Origin: CAVTQY01 sp963736975
GTDB taxonomy: Bacteria; Pseudomonadota; Alphaproteobacteria; Acetobacterales; Acetobacteraceae
Direction: 5' to 3'
Length of the DNA: 64,000 bases
Assembly (NCBI GenBank): GCA_963736975.1
Contig: CAVTQY010000002.1
Span: 372,001 to 436,000, forward strand
Below are positions 32,003-40,554 of this stretch, in pieces (positions within the stretch are counted from its first letter, which is position 1; the number at the start of each line of letters is the position of its first letter). Made by a program: the position numbers and the translations under genes. The notes beneath the pieces are model-generated. The model ran no database searches. It was not told the origin of the DNA and saw only the letters and a list, made by a program, of their open reading frames with translations.

Positions 32003-33069
32003 CGGACGGTCTCCGTCAGGCGCGCATAGGTCGCACGCGGATTGTCTATCATGATCTTGCGGGTGAGTTCTGGCGAGAGGCCGGGAGGCAGGGCAGCCTC
32101 GCCGTCGAACTGCCAGTGCGGGTAGTCGGTCGAGAACAGCAACATCTCGTCGCTGCCGAGATGCTCGATCAGGCGCTCGACCACTGAGGCGTCGTCCGGG
32201 GCGTCGAAAGGTTGGAGGGTCAGGCGCACATTCTCGCGCACGATCTCGCTGGGGGCGCGGTCCACCCAGGGGATTTCCAGCCGAAGGCCACGCCAGAATT
32301 TGGTGAGGCGCCAGAGATGCGCCGGTAGCCAGGTGACGCCGGATTCGATCAGCACGACGCGAAGGCCGGGGAATTTGGTGAATACGCCCTCGCAGACCAG
32401 GCTGGAGAGCGCGGCCTGAAACGCGGTCGCCTGGGCGGCGTAATCCTCGGTGAAGTAGGTGGGCCAGCCGACCGGAGTGACGGGGTGGCGATAGGCGCTG
32501 CCGGCGTGGATACCGATCGGCAGGCCGTGTTTCTGGGCGGCGGCGTAGATCGGCCAGTACTGGCGTTTGCCGAGCGGGGCGTCGCCCATCACCAGCAACA
32601 GCACCTGCACGAAGCGATGATCCGGAGCGACGCGTTCGATTTCATCCACTGCCAGTTCGGAGTTCTGCGTGGGCACGACGATGGAGGCGCGCAGCCGCGG
32701 TTCGCGATCCAGCCATTCGCGCGCGATCCAATCGTTCACCGCTCGGGCGAAGCCGGCGCCCATATCCTCGCTGAACAGCAACTGCACGCCATAGAGACAG
32801 TTGCAGATGGCATGAGCGGTGCCGAACGCATCGAGCGCATGGCGGCGCAGCAAGTCGAGGTCGGAGCCGGGCTTACCGGAGGCGGGCCGCCACTCGGGCC
32901 GTGAGGACAGCGGTGCATTCACCGGATAGGCGATGGACTCGAGGTCGTGCAGACCGCGCTGCACGACGGAATCACGCCAGTGATCGGCGAGATAGGGCAG
33001 CAGCGTCTTCAGCCCCGGCACGGCTGGGTGGATGTCGCAGTCGATGCCGCCGGGCGGCAGTGTGCTCAT
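31999..33069 (-). CDS. Amidohydrolase family protein (ACMSD-like), copy 1
   Basis: A 356-residue member of the same amidohydrolase-2 family, with GIDCDIHPAVPG at the N-terminus, IGIHAGSAYRHP in the middle and LLFSTDYPHWQFDGE near the end. It aligns throughout with the following gene (RPGSDLDLLR / RPGSDLNFLR; VVLIESGVTWLPAHLWRL / LVLIESGFGWVPSLGWRL), so the two are a tandem duplication, translationally coupled. It is divergent from the PhyH dioxygenase gene with an 83-bp shared upstream region. Confidence 0.88.
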   Translation of the reverse strand: MSTLPPGGIDCDIHPAVPGLKTLLPYLADHWRDSVVQRGLHDLESIAYPVNAPLSSRPEWRPASGKPGSDLDLLRRHALDAFGTAHAICNCLYGVQLLFSEDMGAGFARAVNDWIAREWLDREPRLRASIVVPTQNSELAVDEIERVAPDHRFVQVLLLVMGDAPLGKRQYWPIYAAAQKHGLPIGIHAGSAYRHPVTPVGWPTYFTEDYAAQATAFQAALSSLVCEGVFTKFPGLRVVLIESGVTWLPAHLWRLTKFWRGLRLEIPWVDRAPSEIVRENVRLTLQPFDAPDDASVVERLIEHLGSDEMLLFSTDYPHWQFDGEAALPPGLSPELTRKIMIDNPRATYARLTETVR

Positions 33070-33152
33070 GGATCACCTCGTCCCGGCTGCCTCGACCGGA
33101 TATGGAGCGGATGATAGCCTGACTCCGGGCCAGGACGAAGCCGGGAGGAGCC

Positions 33153-34025
33153 ATGCTGACAGGGGCACAGATCGAGCAGTACAACGAGGTCGGCGCGATC
33201 GTGGTTCCGGACGTGCTGGGGCCGGACGAGGTCATGCAGCTTCGACGCGTCACGGACGACTTCGTCGAGAATGCGCGCGGCCTTACGGGTCATACGGATA
33301 TCTACGACCTGGAGGACAGCCACAGCGCCGATCAGCCGCGGGTGCGGCGCATCAAGGCGCCGCATCTGCATCATGAGGTGTATGCGAGGCTGGCGCGCCA
33401 TCATGGCATTGTCGCCGTACTGCGGGACTTATGGGGACCGGACATTCGCTTCGATACCGCCAAGCTGAACATGAAATCGGCGGGGTTCGGGGCGGCTGTG
33501 GAGTGGCACCAGGATTGGGCGTTCTATCCGCACACAAACGACGACCTCGCCGCGGTCGGCGTGATGATGGATGATATGCAGATGGAAAACGGTCCGCTGC
33601 TGATTGTCCCGGGCAGCCATCGCGGACCGGTGTTCGATCATCACGCGGACGGCGTGTTTTGCGGCGCGATGGATCCGACGCGGGGCGAGTGCGACTACGC
33701 CGCCGCGGTGCCGCTGACCGGGCGGGCGGGGTCGATCACCGTGCATCACGTGCGCGCGGTGCATGGGTCGGCGCCGAACACCTCGGAGCGTGACCGGCGG
33801 CTGTTGCTGTTCCAGTTCCGGGCCGCTGATGCGTGGCCGTTGCTGGGATTCCCGGCGGGCATCGAGGCGTTCGATGCGTTGATGGTTGCGGGAGAGCCGA
33901 CCTTGTCGCCGCGGCTGGCGCCTGTGCCGGTGCGCCTGCCGTTGCCGCCGGCGGCGAAGCAGGGGTCGATCTACGAGAACCAGAAAGGGTTGCGCGCGCG
34001 GTATTTTGTGAAAGCGGCAGAGTAG
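33153..34025 (+). CDS. Phytanoyl-CoA dioxygenase (PhyH) family protein
   Basis: A 290-residue Fe(II)/2-oxoglutarate-dependent oxygenase. The metal triad is visible: HxD in VEWHQDWAFYPH and the distal His in VHHVRAVHGSAPN, with Arg (ERDRRLLLFQ) for 2-oxoglutarate. The start at 33153 follows GGGAGG with good spacing. It is divergent from the two amidohydrolases. With the LLM enzyme, enolase and SDR nearby it suggests oxidative breakdown or modification of a small organic acid or natural product. The exact substrate is unknown. Confidence 0.88.
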   Translation: MLTGAQIEQYNEVGAIVVPDVLGPDEVMQLRRVTDDFVENARGLTGHTDIYDLEDSHSADQPRVRRIKAPHLHHEVYARLARHHGIVAVLRDLWGPDIRFDTAKLNMKSAGFGAAVEWHQDWAFYPHTNDDLAAVGVMMDDMQMENGPLLIVPGSHRGPVFDHHADGVFCGAMDPTRGECDYAAAVPLTGRAGSITVHHVRAVHGSAPNTSERDRRLLLFQFRAADAWPLLGFPAGIEAFDALMVAGEPTLSPRLAPVPVRLPLPPAAKQGSIYENQKGLRARYFVKAAE

Positions 34026-34140
34026 CGGGCATGAGCGACAGGACGCCGCAACCGGTCGAGCCGCTGTTCGACCGCACCCGCCCGCTGGTGGGGACGGGCC
34101 GCCTGATCCGCTAGTGTATCACGCATCAACACTCCCGCTG

Positions 34141-34163
34141 CCCCCTCCCGCAAGGGGAGGGGG
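34141..34163. terminator. Strong GC hairpin after PhyH gene
   Basis: CCCCCTCCC-GCAA-GGGAGGGGG forms an almost perfect stem. A related hairpin occurs near 49577-49597. There is no following T-run, so it may be a dispersed repeat with terminator-like effect. The 34026-34198 gap holds no supported gene. Confidence 0.45.
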
Positions 34164-34198
34164 TTGATGGCGGTTGCATTTGAAGAGGAACGCCCAGC

Positions 34199-35374
34199 AT
34201 GCAAATCAGCGCCATCCGTCCCCTTACGGTACATGCCGGCGATCGCAACTGGATCTTCGTGCGCGTGGAGACCGATCAACCCGGTCTTTATGGCTGGGGG
34301 GAGGCCACGCTGGAATGGAAGACGCGTGCCGTGGTCGGCTGCATCGAGGATTTCGCCCCGATGCTGACTGGGCGCGATCCGCGCGACATCCCCTGGCTGC
34401 ATGAGCGGATGATCAAGCATAGTTTCTGGCCGCTCGGGGTAATCGGGCTGACGGCGGTCAGCGCCATCGAGCAGGCGCTGTGGGACATCCTGGGCAAGGA
34501 TTGGGGCAAGCCGGTCTGGCAGTTGCTCGGCGGTCGCGCGCGCGAGCGGGTGCGCGTCTATGCGCATATCACCAACTCCAAGCAGAATTTGCATGCGCGG
34601 CCGGTGGATCCGGAGGCTTATGCCGACGGGGCGCGGGAGATGGTGGAGAAGGGTTACAATGCGCTGAAATGCGGTCCGGCGCCCTATACGCATTATGCAA
34701 CCGACCGGGATGGCGTTCGCCGGATGGAGCGGCTGGCGATCAAGCTGCGGGACGCCGTGGGGCCGGATGTGGATCTGCTGTTCGATTTTCACGGCCGGGC
34801 CACCACGATCGGTGCGGCGGTCGCCTACACCAAGGCGCTGGCCGCGTGCGACCCGATGTTCGTGGAGGAACCCGTGCAGCCGGGTGACCCGGAGTTGATG
34901 CAGGTGGTGGCGGATCGCAGCAATGTGCCACTGGCGGCGGGTGAGCGGCTACTGACCTTGCCGGAGTTCCAGGCGCTGGCGGACCGGCGGGCGGTAAGTT
35001 TCTTTCAGCCCGATCTCTGCCATTGCGGCGGGTTCACGGTGGGGCAGCAGATCGCGGCGGTGGGCGCGGCGGCGCAGATCGGCATCGCGCCGCACAACCC
35101 GATGGGGCCGATCGCCTCGGTGGTCGGGCTGCATTTCGCCATTGCGACACCGAATTTCGTCATCCTGGAGCAGTTGTCGGACCGGGTCGCGCATTTCTCG
35201 GCGGTTGCGGATGTGCCGATCCGGATGAAGGACGGCTATTGGGAGATACCCGACCGCCCCGGCCTTGGCGTGGAGATCGACATGGTGGAAGCTGCGAAGC
35301 ATCCATTCGAGCAGGAAGCGATTGCCGCGCGGTCTGCTGTCCATAGGCCGGACGGTTCCATAACGCACTGGTAG
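34199..35374 (+). CDS. Mandelate racemase/muconate lactonizing enzyme, galactonate dehydratase-like
   Basis: A 391-residue enolase-superfamily enzyme. Metal ligands are Asp in LLFDFHGRAT, Glu in MFVEEPVQP and Glu in LAAGERLLT; FDFHGR carries the His seen in D-galactonate dehydratases, and IAPHNPMGPIA supplies the second catalytic His. It would dehydrate an acid sugar to a 2-keto-3-deoxy acid. DgoD-type is the best match by these motifs, but other acid sugar dehydratases share them. An SDR starts 8 bp after its stop and is probably co-transcribed. Confidence 0.87.
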   Translation: MQISAIRPLTVHAGDRNWIFVRVETDQPGLYGWGEATLEWKTRAVVGCIEDFAPMLTGRDPRDIPWLHERMIKHSFWPLGVIGLTAVSAIEQALWDILGKDWGKPVWQLLGGRARERVRVYAHITNSKQNLHARPVDPEAYADGAREMVEKGYNALKCGPAPYTHYATDRDGVRRMERLAIKLRDAVGPDVDLLFDFHGRATTIGAAVAYTKALAACDPMFVEEPVQPGDPELMQVVADRSNVPLAAGERLLTLPEFQALADRRAVSFFQPDLCHCGGFTVGQQIAAVGAAAQIGIAPHNPMGPIASVVGLHFAIATPNFVILEQLSDRVAHFSAVADVPIRMKDGYWEIPDRPGLGVEIDMVEAAKHPFEQEAIAARSAVHRPDGSITHW

Positions 35375-35382
35375 AGGTGTTC

Positions 35383-36168
35383 ATGGTGACAGGCGCAAAT
35401 CGGCCGTTGACGGTTGATCTCAGCGGGCTGCGGGTTGCGATTACCGCCGGAGCGAACGGCATCGGCAAGGCGATGGCGGATAGTTTCACTGCTTGCGGAG
35501 CCAGTGTTTTCGTTTGCGACATCGACGAAGCGGCGCTGGCTGTCTGCACGCATCCTCGGATGCGGGCCGATGCGGGGGTGAGTGCCGATTGCGAGGCGTT
35601 CATTGATGCGGCGGCGGCACGGCTCGGCGGGCTGGATGTGCTGGTGAACAATGCCGGCATCGCCGGACCGACCGCGCGGGTGGAGGATGTCACGCCCGAG
35701 GCGCTGGACGCGACATTGCGGATCGATCTGGCGAGCATGTTCCATTGCTCGAGGCGGGCGATTCCACACATTCGCCGCGCGGGAGGTGGGGCGATTATCA
35801 ATTTGTCCTCGGCTGCCGGACGCTTCGGTTTCCCGCTGCGGGCGCCGTATTCGGCGGCGAAATGGGGGGTGATCGGTTTCACCAAGTCGCTGTCGATCGA
35901 GTTGGGGCCGGACGGCGTCCGGGTGAATGCAATTTTGCCTGGGCCGGTGGATGGGCCGCGCATCCGCGCGGTGATCAAGGCCAAGGCGGATGCTGCCGGT
36001 ATCTCGGACAATGAGATGACGGAGCGCACGGTTGGCACAACCAGCCTGCGGTGTTTTGTCACCCAGCAGGATATTGCGAATATGGCGCTGTATCTGGCGA
36101 GCCCGTTCGGCGCGACAATCAGTGGCCAGGCGATCAGTGTCGATGCGGACATGCAGACGACGATGTGA
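35383..36168 (+). CDS. SDR family oxidoreductase
   Basis: A 261-residue classical short-chain dehydrogenase. The ATG at 35383 (MVTGANRPLTVDLSG) is chosen because GAGG lies seven bases before it; a GTG six bases earlier is also possible. The cofactor loop reads ITAGANGIGKAM (TxxxGxG type); CDIDEAAL supports NAD preference. NNAG is present, the active-site Ser is in INLSSAAGRFGF and YSAAKWG gives YxxxK. It lies directly after the enolase gene, suggesting oxidation of a sugar or sugar acid in the same pathway. Confidence 0.9.
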   Translation: MVTGANRPLTVDLSGLRVAITAGANGIGKAMADSFTACGASVFVCDIDEAALAVCTHPRMRADAGVSADCEAFIDAAAARLGGLDVLVNNAGIAGPTARVEDVTPEALDATLRIDLASMFHCSRRAIPHIRRAGGGAIINLSSAAGRFGFPLRAPYSAAKWGVIGFTKSLSIELGPDGVRVNAILPGPVDGPRIRAVIKAKADAAGISDNEMTERTVGTTSLRCFVTQQDIANMALYLASPFGATISGQAISVDADMQTTM

Positions 36169-36257
36169 CTGCGCGGGTGCGTGCAGTACACCTGGATCGC
36201 CACGCCGCCGCAATCGGCAGCGGCTCGCGATGACGTGGAGCCCGAACGCGATAACAG

Positions 36258-36286
36258 TTGACAGCCGCAGCGGCCGGGCCTAAGCG
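36258..36286 (+). promoter_or_regulatory. Putative sigma-70 promoter of serC
   Basis: TTGACA at 36258-36263 is a perfect -35 hexamer. Seventeen bases later TAAGCG (36281-36286) is a weak -10. The predicted start near 36293 would place the leader hairpins at the very 5' end of the mRNA. Confidence 0.4.
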
Positions 36287-36289
36287 CCA

Positions 36290-36343
36290 TGCCGGGTCAC
36301 GCCCCCCCACCGGGGCGCTTCTCTTCTGCAAGGGAGAGCCGTC
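36290..36343 (+). ncRNA. Putative serC leader RNA
   Basis: Two hairpins lie immediately before the serC ATG: GCCCC...GGGGC (36301-36316) and CTCTT...AAGGGAG (36321-36337), the second enclosing the ribosome site. Alphaproteobacteria have a known short 'serC' cis-regulatory RNA in this exact position. The position and hairpin style agree, but a covariance-model search is needed to confirm it. Confidence 0.4.
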
Positions 36344-37513
36344 ATGGCAGTCGCCGCGCGTCCGGACTTGCGTCCGGCAAATCCCAATTTTTCCTCCGGC
36401 CCGTGCGCCAAGCGTCCCGGCTTTTCGCTGGAGGCGCTGGGTGGCGCGTTGCTGGCGCGCAGCCATCGCGCCGGACCGCTCAAGGCGCGACTTGCGGAGG
36501 TGATCGACCGGTCGCGGGCCATCCTGGGCATGCCGGCTGATTGGCGGCTGGCGATCGTGCCGGCCTCCGACACCGGCGCGGTGGAGATGGCGCTGTGGTC
36601 CCTGCTGGGCGCGCGCGGCGTGGATGTGCTTGCCTTCGAAAGCTTCTCCGAGGGCTGGGCCGCCGATGTGGTCAAGCAACTGAAGCTGCCCGACGCGCGG
36701 GTGCTGTCGGCGCCGTACGGGGGGCTGCCGGATCTTGCCGCGGTCGATTTCAGCCGGGACCTCGTTTTCACCTGGAACGGCACGACGTCGGGTGTGCGGA
36801 TGCCGCACGGCGCGTGGATACCGGCCGAGCGCGAGGGGTTGGTGGTTTGCGACGCCACCTCGGCGGCGTTCGCGATGGCGCTGCCGTGGGACAGGCTCGA
36901 TGTCGTCACCTGGTCCTGGCAAAAGGTGCTGGGCGGCGAGGCGGCGCACGGGATGCTGGCGCTTTCGCCCCGCGCGGCGGCTCGGCTGGAGAGTTACCAA
37001 CCGGCCTGGCCGCTGCCGAAGATCTTCCGCCTGACCAAAGGCGGCAAACTGATCGAGGGCATCTTCAAAGGCGAAACGATCAACACGCCTTCCATGCTGT
37101 GCGTGGAAGATGCGCTGGACGGGCTGCGCTGGGCGGAGGCGATCGGTGGACTGCCGGCGCTGATCGCGCGCAGCGAGGCCAACCTCGCTGCCGTCGCGGA
37201 TTGGGTCGCGCGCACGCCTTGGGTTGATTTCCTCGCCGAAGACCCGGCGACGCGTTCCTGCACATCGATTTGCCTGAAGTTCACCGCGCTGGCGGCCACC
37301 GACCAAGCGCAGGCGGCGAAGCGGTTGGTTGCGCTGCTGGAGCGCGAAGGCGTCGCATTCGATATCGGCGCTTATCGCGATGCGCCGCCGGGCTTGCGTA
37401 TCTGGGGCGGCGCCACGGTGGAAACCGCCGACATCGTCGCCCTGCTGCCTTGGCTGGACTGGGCTTACGCGCAGCTCGCCGCCGAACATGCGCCGGCGCG
37501 AGCCGCGGAGTAG
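36344..37513 (+). CDS. serC: Phosphoserine aminotransferase SerC
   Basis: A 389-residue PLP enzyme converting 3-phosphohydroxypyruvate to phosphoserine. The N-terminus RPANPNFSSGPCAKRPGF and PASDTGAVEMALWSLLG match the alphaproteobacterial SerC type. The PLP lysine is in TWSWQKVLGGE, and LIEGIFKGETINTPSM is another conserved block. GGGAGAG precedes the ATG. It is followed after four bases by serA, giving the two-step serine operon. Confidence 0.95.
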   Translation: MAVAARPDLRPANPNFSSGPCAKRPGFSLEALGGALLARSHRAGPLKARLAEVIDRSRAILGMPADWRLAIVPASDTGAVEMALWSLLGARGVDVLAFESFSEGWAADVVKQLKLPDARVLSAPYGGLPDLAAVDFSRDLVFTWNGTTSGVRMPHGAWIPAEREGLVVCDATSAAFAMALPWDRLDVVTWSWQKVLGGEAAHGMLALSPRAAARLESYQPAWPLPKIFRLTKGGKLIEGIFKGETINTPSMLCVEDALDGLRWAEAIGGLPALIARSEANLAAVADWVARTPWVDFLAEDPATRSCTSICLKFTALAATDQAQAAKRLVALLEREGVAFDIGAYRDAPPGLRIWGGATVETADIVALLPWLDWAYAQLAAEHAPARAAE

Positions 37514-37517
37514 GCCG

Positions 37518-39104
37518 ATGCCGAAAGTCCTGATCAGCGATAAGCTTTCCCCCGCCGCGGTGGAGATTTTCCGCAATCGCGGCATCGAGGCCGATGTAAA
37601 GCACGGCCTCTCGCCCGCCGAGTTGCGCGCGGTCATCGCACCATATGACGGGCTGGCTATCCGTTCCGCCACGAAGGTTACGCGTGAATTGTTGGATGCG
37701 GCGCGGAGCCTGAAAGTGGTCGGCCGCGCCGGGATCGGCGTTGATAATGTCGATGTGAAATCGGCGACGGCGCGCGGTGTGGTGGTGATGAATACGCCGC
37801 ACGGCAATACGATCACGACGGCCGAACACGCGATCGCCATGATGTTTGCGCTGGCTCGGCAAATTCCCGAAGCGTCGGCTTCTACGAAAGCGGGGAGGTG
37901 GGAGAAGAACCGCTTTCTCGGCGTGGAGCTGGCCGGCAAGACGCTCGGGCTGATCGGCTGCGGCAATATCGGCTCGATCGTCGCCGATCGTGCGATCGGG
38001 CTGCGGATGCGGGTGATCGCCTACGATCCGTTCCTGTCGGAAAAAAGAGCGCTCGATCTCGGCGTGGAGAAAGTGGAACTGGAGGCGCTGTTGCAGCGCG
38101 CGGACATCATCACGCTGCACACGCCGCTGACTGAGGCGACGCGCAATATTGTCTCGCGCGAGGCGATTGCGCAGACAAGGCGCGGTGTACGCATCATCAA
38201 CTGCGCGCGCGGCGGGCTGGTCGATGAAGCGGCATTGGCGGAGGCGATCAGGTCGGGTCATGTCGCCGGGGCCGCCCTGGATGTATTCGAGACCGAGCCG
38301 GCAACCGACAGTCCGCTGTTCGGGCTGGAGAACGTGGTGTGCACGCCGCATCTCGGCGCCGCGACGACCGAGGCGCAGGAGAATGTGGCGCTGCAGGTCG
38401 CCGAGCAGATGAGCGATTTCCTGTTGAGCGGGGCGGTGGCGAACGCGATCAACATGCCGTCGGTTTCGGCTGAAGAGGCGCCGCGCATCACGCCCTATAT
38501 GGCGCTTTGCCGGCATCTCGGGGCTTTTGCCGGGCAATTGACGCACGCGCGCGAGGGGGTGATCCGGCGAGCCGTGATCGAATACGAGGGGCACGCGGCC
38601 GAGCTCAACCATCGACCGCTGACGGCGGCCGTGCTCGCCGGGCTGTTGGCGCCGGTGATGGAAGGGGTGAACATGGTCAATGCGCCGACAGCAGCGCATG
38701 AGCGCGGCATCGATGTTGCCGAAACGGTGCACGATCGGCCGAGCGAGTATCAGACACTGGTGCGGGTGACGATCGAGGCGGATCGGCTGACGCGCTCGGT
38801 TGCCGGGACATTGTTCGCCGGCGCGCGCCCGCGGATTGTTGAGATCAAGGGCATTCGCGTGGAGGCCGATTTCGCCTCGCACATGCTGTATGTGACCAAC
38901 CAGGACAAGCCGGGTTTTATCGGCCGGTTCGGGGCGACTCTGGCGGGGGCGGGGATCAATATCGCGACCTTCCATCTCGGCCGGGCGGAGCCGGGCGGGG
39001 ACGCGATCTGCCTGGTTTCGGTCGATGAGCCGGTGCCGGAGGATGTGCTGGCGATGGTGCGCACGCTGCCGCTGGTGGTGCAGGCGACGGGGTTGTCGTT
39101 TTAG
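37518..39104 (+). CDS. serA: D-3-phosphoglycerate dehydrogenase SerA
   Basis: A 528-residue long-form phosphoglycerate dehydrogenase. Substrate domain from MPKVLISDKL; NAD-binding GLIGCGNIGSIVADRA near residue 150; catalytic Arg in NCARGGLVDE, Glu in DVFETEP and His in TPHLGAAT. An intervening domain and a C-terminal ACT domain (HMLYVTNQDKPGFIGRFGA) follow, so serine feedback is possible. It oxidises 3-phosphoglycerate and starts four bases after serC. Confidence 0.96.
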   Translation: MPKVLISDKLSPAAVEIFRNRGIEADVKHGLSPAELRAVIAPYDGLAIRSATKVTRELLDAARSLKVVGRAGIGVDNVDVKSATARGVVVMNTPHGNTITTAEHAIAMMFALARQIPEASASTKAGRWEKNRFLGVELAGKTLGLIGCGNIGSIVADRAIGLRMRVIAYDPFLSEKRALDLGVEKVELEALLQRADIITLHTPLTEATRNIVSREAIAQTRRGVRIINCARGGLVDEAALAEAIRSGHVAGAALDVFETEPATDSPLFGLENVVCTPHLGAATTEAQENVALQVAEQMSDFLLSGAVANAINMPSVSAEEAPRITPYMALCRHLGAFAGQLTHAREGVIRRAVIEYEGHAAELNHRPLTAAVLAGLLAPVMEGVNMVNAPTAAHERGIDVAETVHDRPSEYQTLVRVTIEADRLTRSVAGTLFAGARPRIVEIKGIRVEADFASHMLYVTNQDKPGFIGRFGATLAGAGINIATFHLGRAEPGGDAICLVSVDEPVPEDVLAMVRTLPLVVQATGLSF

Positions 39105-39531
39105 GGAGATAATACCAGCCTCGTCTGGTGGCGGCTTTGGGCGGAGAGCCGACGTTGCCACCCGGCCGCCTCTACCAGACGCGATGACCGGTTTCAGGCA
39201 GCGGCGGCCGATCAGGGCCGCCAACCTTCACTTACCGACCCAACAACTCAGCGAAGCGCCACCGCTTCTCAGCGGCAGCCCGGCGCGCCGGTTTACGCCG
39301 CATCCCACCCGGAGTCGCGTTGTAATGCGCATTAGCGGCGGGCGGTGTGACTGGCCATGTAGCTGAGAGATCGCATGGTGGTGAGCCTTTCATGGTCCGG
39401 CAGAGTGCGTATGCGGGGGGCACGATGGAGCACTGACACAAAGCACCAAGGTCCCCCTGGTGCTCTAACAGTGCGAGATTCGTCTCCTATGAGCGACCAA
39501 CCCAATGGCTTCTCGAACCTTCTCCGTCAAA
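39105..39531. other. 427-bp gap after serA
   Basis: No convincing gene is present. A short hairpin ACCAG-CCTCGT-CTGGT lies just after serA and could help end transcription. A 69-codon minus-strand frame (39232-39441) has no recognisable motif and no ribosome site. Confidence 0.5.
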
Positions 39532-39804
39532 TCAGTCCTGCCACGGATTACGATAATTCGGATCTTGCTGCTGCCGACTCTTGACATAGTCTTGTTGGTT
39601 CTGCATTGCTTTCTGGCTCATTTGGTGCTTGTTCCATTCATGTCCAGCAATGCACCCCCCGATGGCCCCGAGCACGCCATGACCCGCCATATGACCCGCC
39701 AAGGCTCCCGCAGCGCCGCCAGATAGGCAGCCGATAGCGTTCGCTGAGGGGCTCGCCGCTGTGAGGCCCAAAACTGCTGCCGCAGCGATAAGTGCATATC
39801 GCAT
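39532..39804 (-). CDS. Small secreted glycine-zipper protein
   Basis: A 90-residue exported protein. The start MRYALIAAAAVLGLTAASPSANA at 39804 has GGAGGGA upstream and is a textbook signal peptide cleaved after ANA. The mature part begins with IGCLSGGAAGALAGHMAGHG, a glycine-zipper hairpin able to insert in membranes, then a polar Q-rich tail. It follows another small exported protein by 16 bp on the same strand. Function unknown; glycine-zipper proteins are often outer-membrane or periplasmic stress proteins. Confidence 0.78.
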   Translation of the reverse strand: MRYALIAAAAVLGLTAASPSANAIGCLSGGAAGALAGHMAGHGVLGAIGGCIAGHEWNKHQMSQKAMQNQQDYVKSRQQQDPNYRNPWQD

Positions 39805-39820
39805 CGATAATCCCTCCATC

Positions 39821-40210
39821 TCACTTAGCATACGCTTGCTTGTGGAACACCATCACATCATTTTTGCTGGAAACGAGCCGCAGCACCTTCCCGCCCTGCT
39901 CCAACGTGTATTTGTCTTCCTCGACCTGGGCAGCGCCGTGCTCCTCAGTCGTTTTCGATTTCACCGGGGTGAAAACGAGCGTTCCGGTTGTGGCATTGGC
40001 TTTTTTCTGTTCGTAGGAGCCCGCCATCTCAGCCACGAGCTTGTTGCTCTGCACCGTCTGGCTGGTCCAATAACCATCCGCCAGCACGTCCATGGCAATG
40101 ATCACGTTGTGACCGAGATTGGCTTCCCATTGTCCAGAAATACTTTCATCCGCCATCGCTAGCATGGGCGTGAACGCGATGACGGCGGCGAGAAGTGCAC
40201 GGCGATGCAT
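39821..40210 (-). CDS. Small periplasmic protein of unknown function
   Basis: A 129-residue exported protein. MHRRALLAAVIAFTPMLAMA is the signal peptide, cleaved before DES. The mature part (SISGQWEANLGHNVIIAMDV ... GYWTSQTVQSNKLVAEM) looks like a small beta-barrel or lipocalin-type fold with alternating hydrophobic strands, but no family could be named. It is the first gene of a two-gene unit with the glycine-zipper protein. Confidence 0.72.
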   Translation of the reverse strand: MHRRALLAAVIAFTPMLAMADESISGQWEANLGHNVIIAMDVLADGYWTSQTVQSNKLVAEMAGSYEQKKANATTGTLVFTPVKSKTTEEHGAAQVEEDKYTLEQGGKVLRLVSSKNDVMVFHKQAYAK

Positions 40211-40554
40211 GAACTTACGCTCCTGCTGTTTCTACCGACGGAAAGAGCGCCAGAACGGCGGCTAACCCTTGCCGACGAACCCAAACTATCTCTCCGTCAA
40301 GGCGACTGCAAAAGCCGAGCAGGGTCCTTCCCCTTGGCCTCATGCTGGGATGATCGAAGCCCGGCGAGGTCAGCAGCGCTCACTACAGGATCGCTGATCT
40401 GGTCGAGGATGACAAGGCGGCAGGTCGCTACCGCAGCAAAATCACTGGCTTGGGGGCTGCATAAGTCCCGGTGCGAATGACCGCAAAGGGTCGAGACCGG
40501 TCATCGGAAACCGGCCGCTGGTATAAAAGCGACTGAGCGAAGCCCCATTCGTGG
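40211..40554. other. 344-bp gap, no gene seen
   Basis: Neither strand has a reading frame with recognisable motifs or a good ribosome site. No tRNA, strong repeat or clear operator was found. It may hold the promoter for the small secreted pair reading left. Confidence 0.4.

Noticed and set aside
37281..39224. 647-codon open frame on the minus strand
   Set aside because: It is antisense to serA and the end of serC, both certain; no recognisable sequence.
39232..39441. 69-codon minus-strand frame after serA
   Set aside because: No ribosome site or recognisable motif; support is too weak to call a gene.
40205..40480. 92-codon plus-strand frame as a gene or transposase scrap
   Set aside because: No motif, no ribosome site, and composition like its non-coding flanks.
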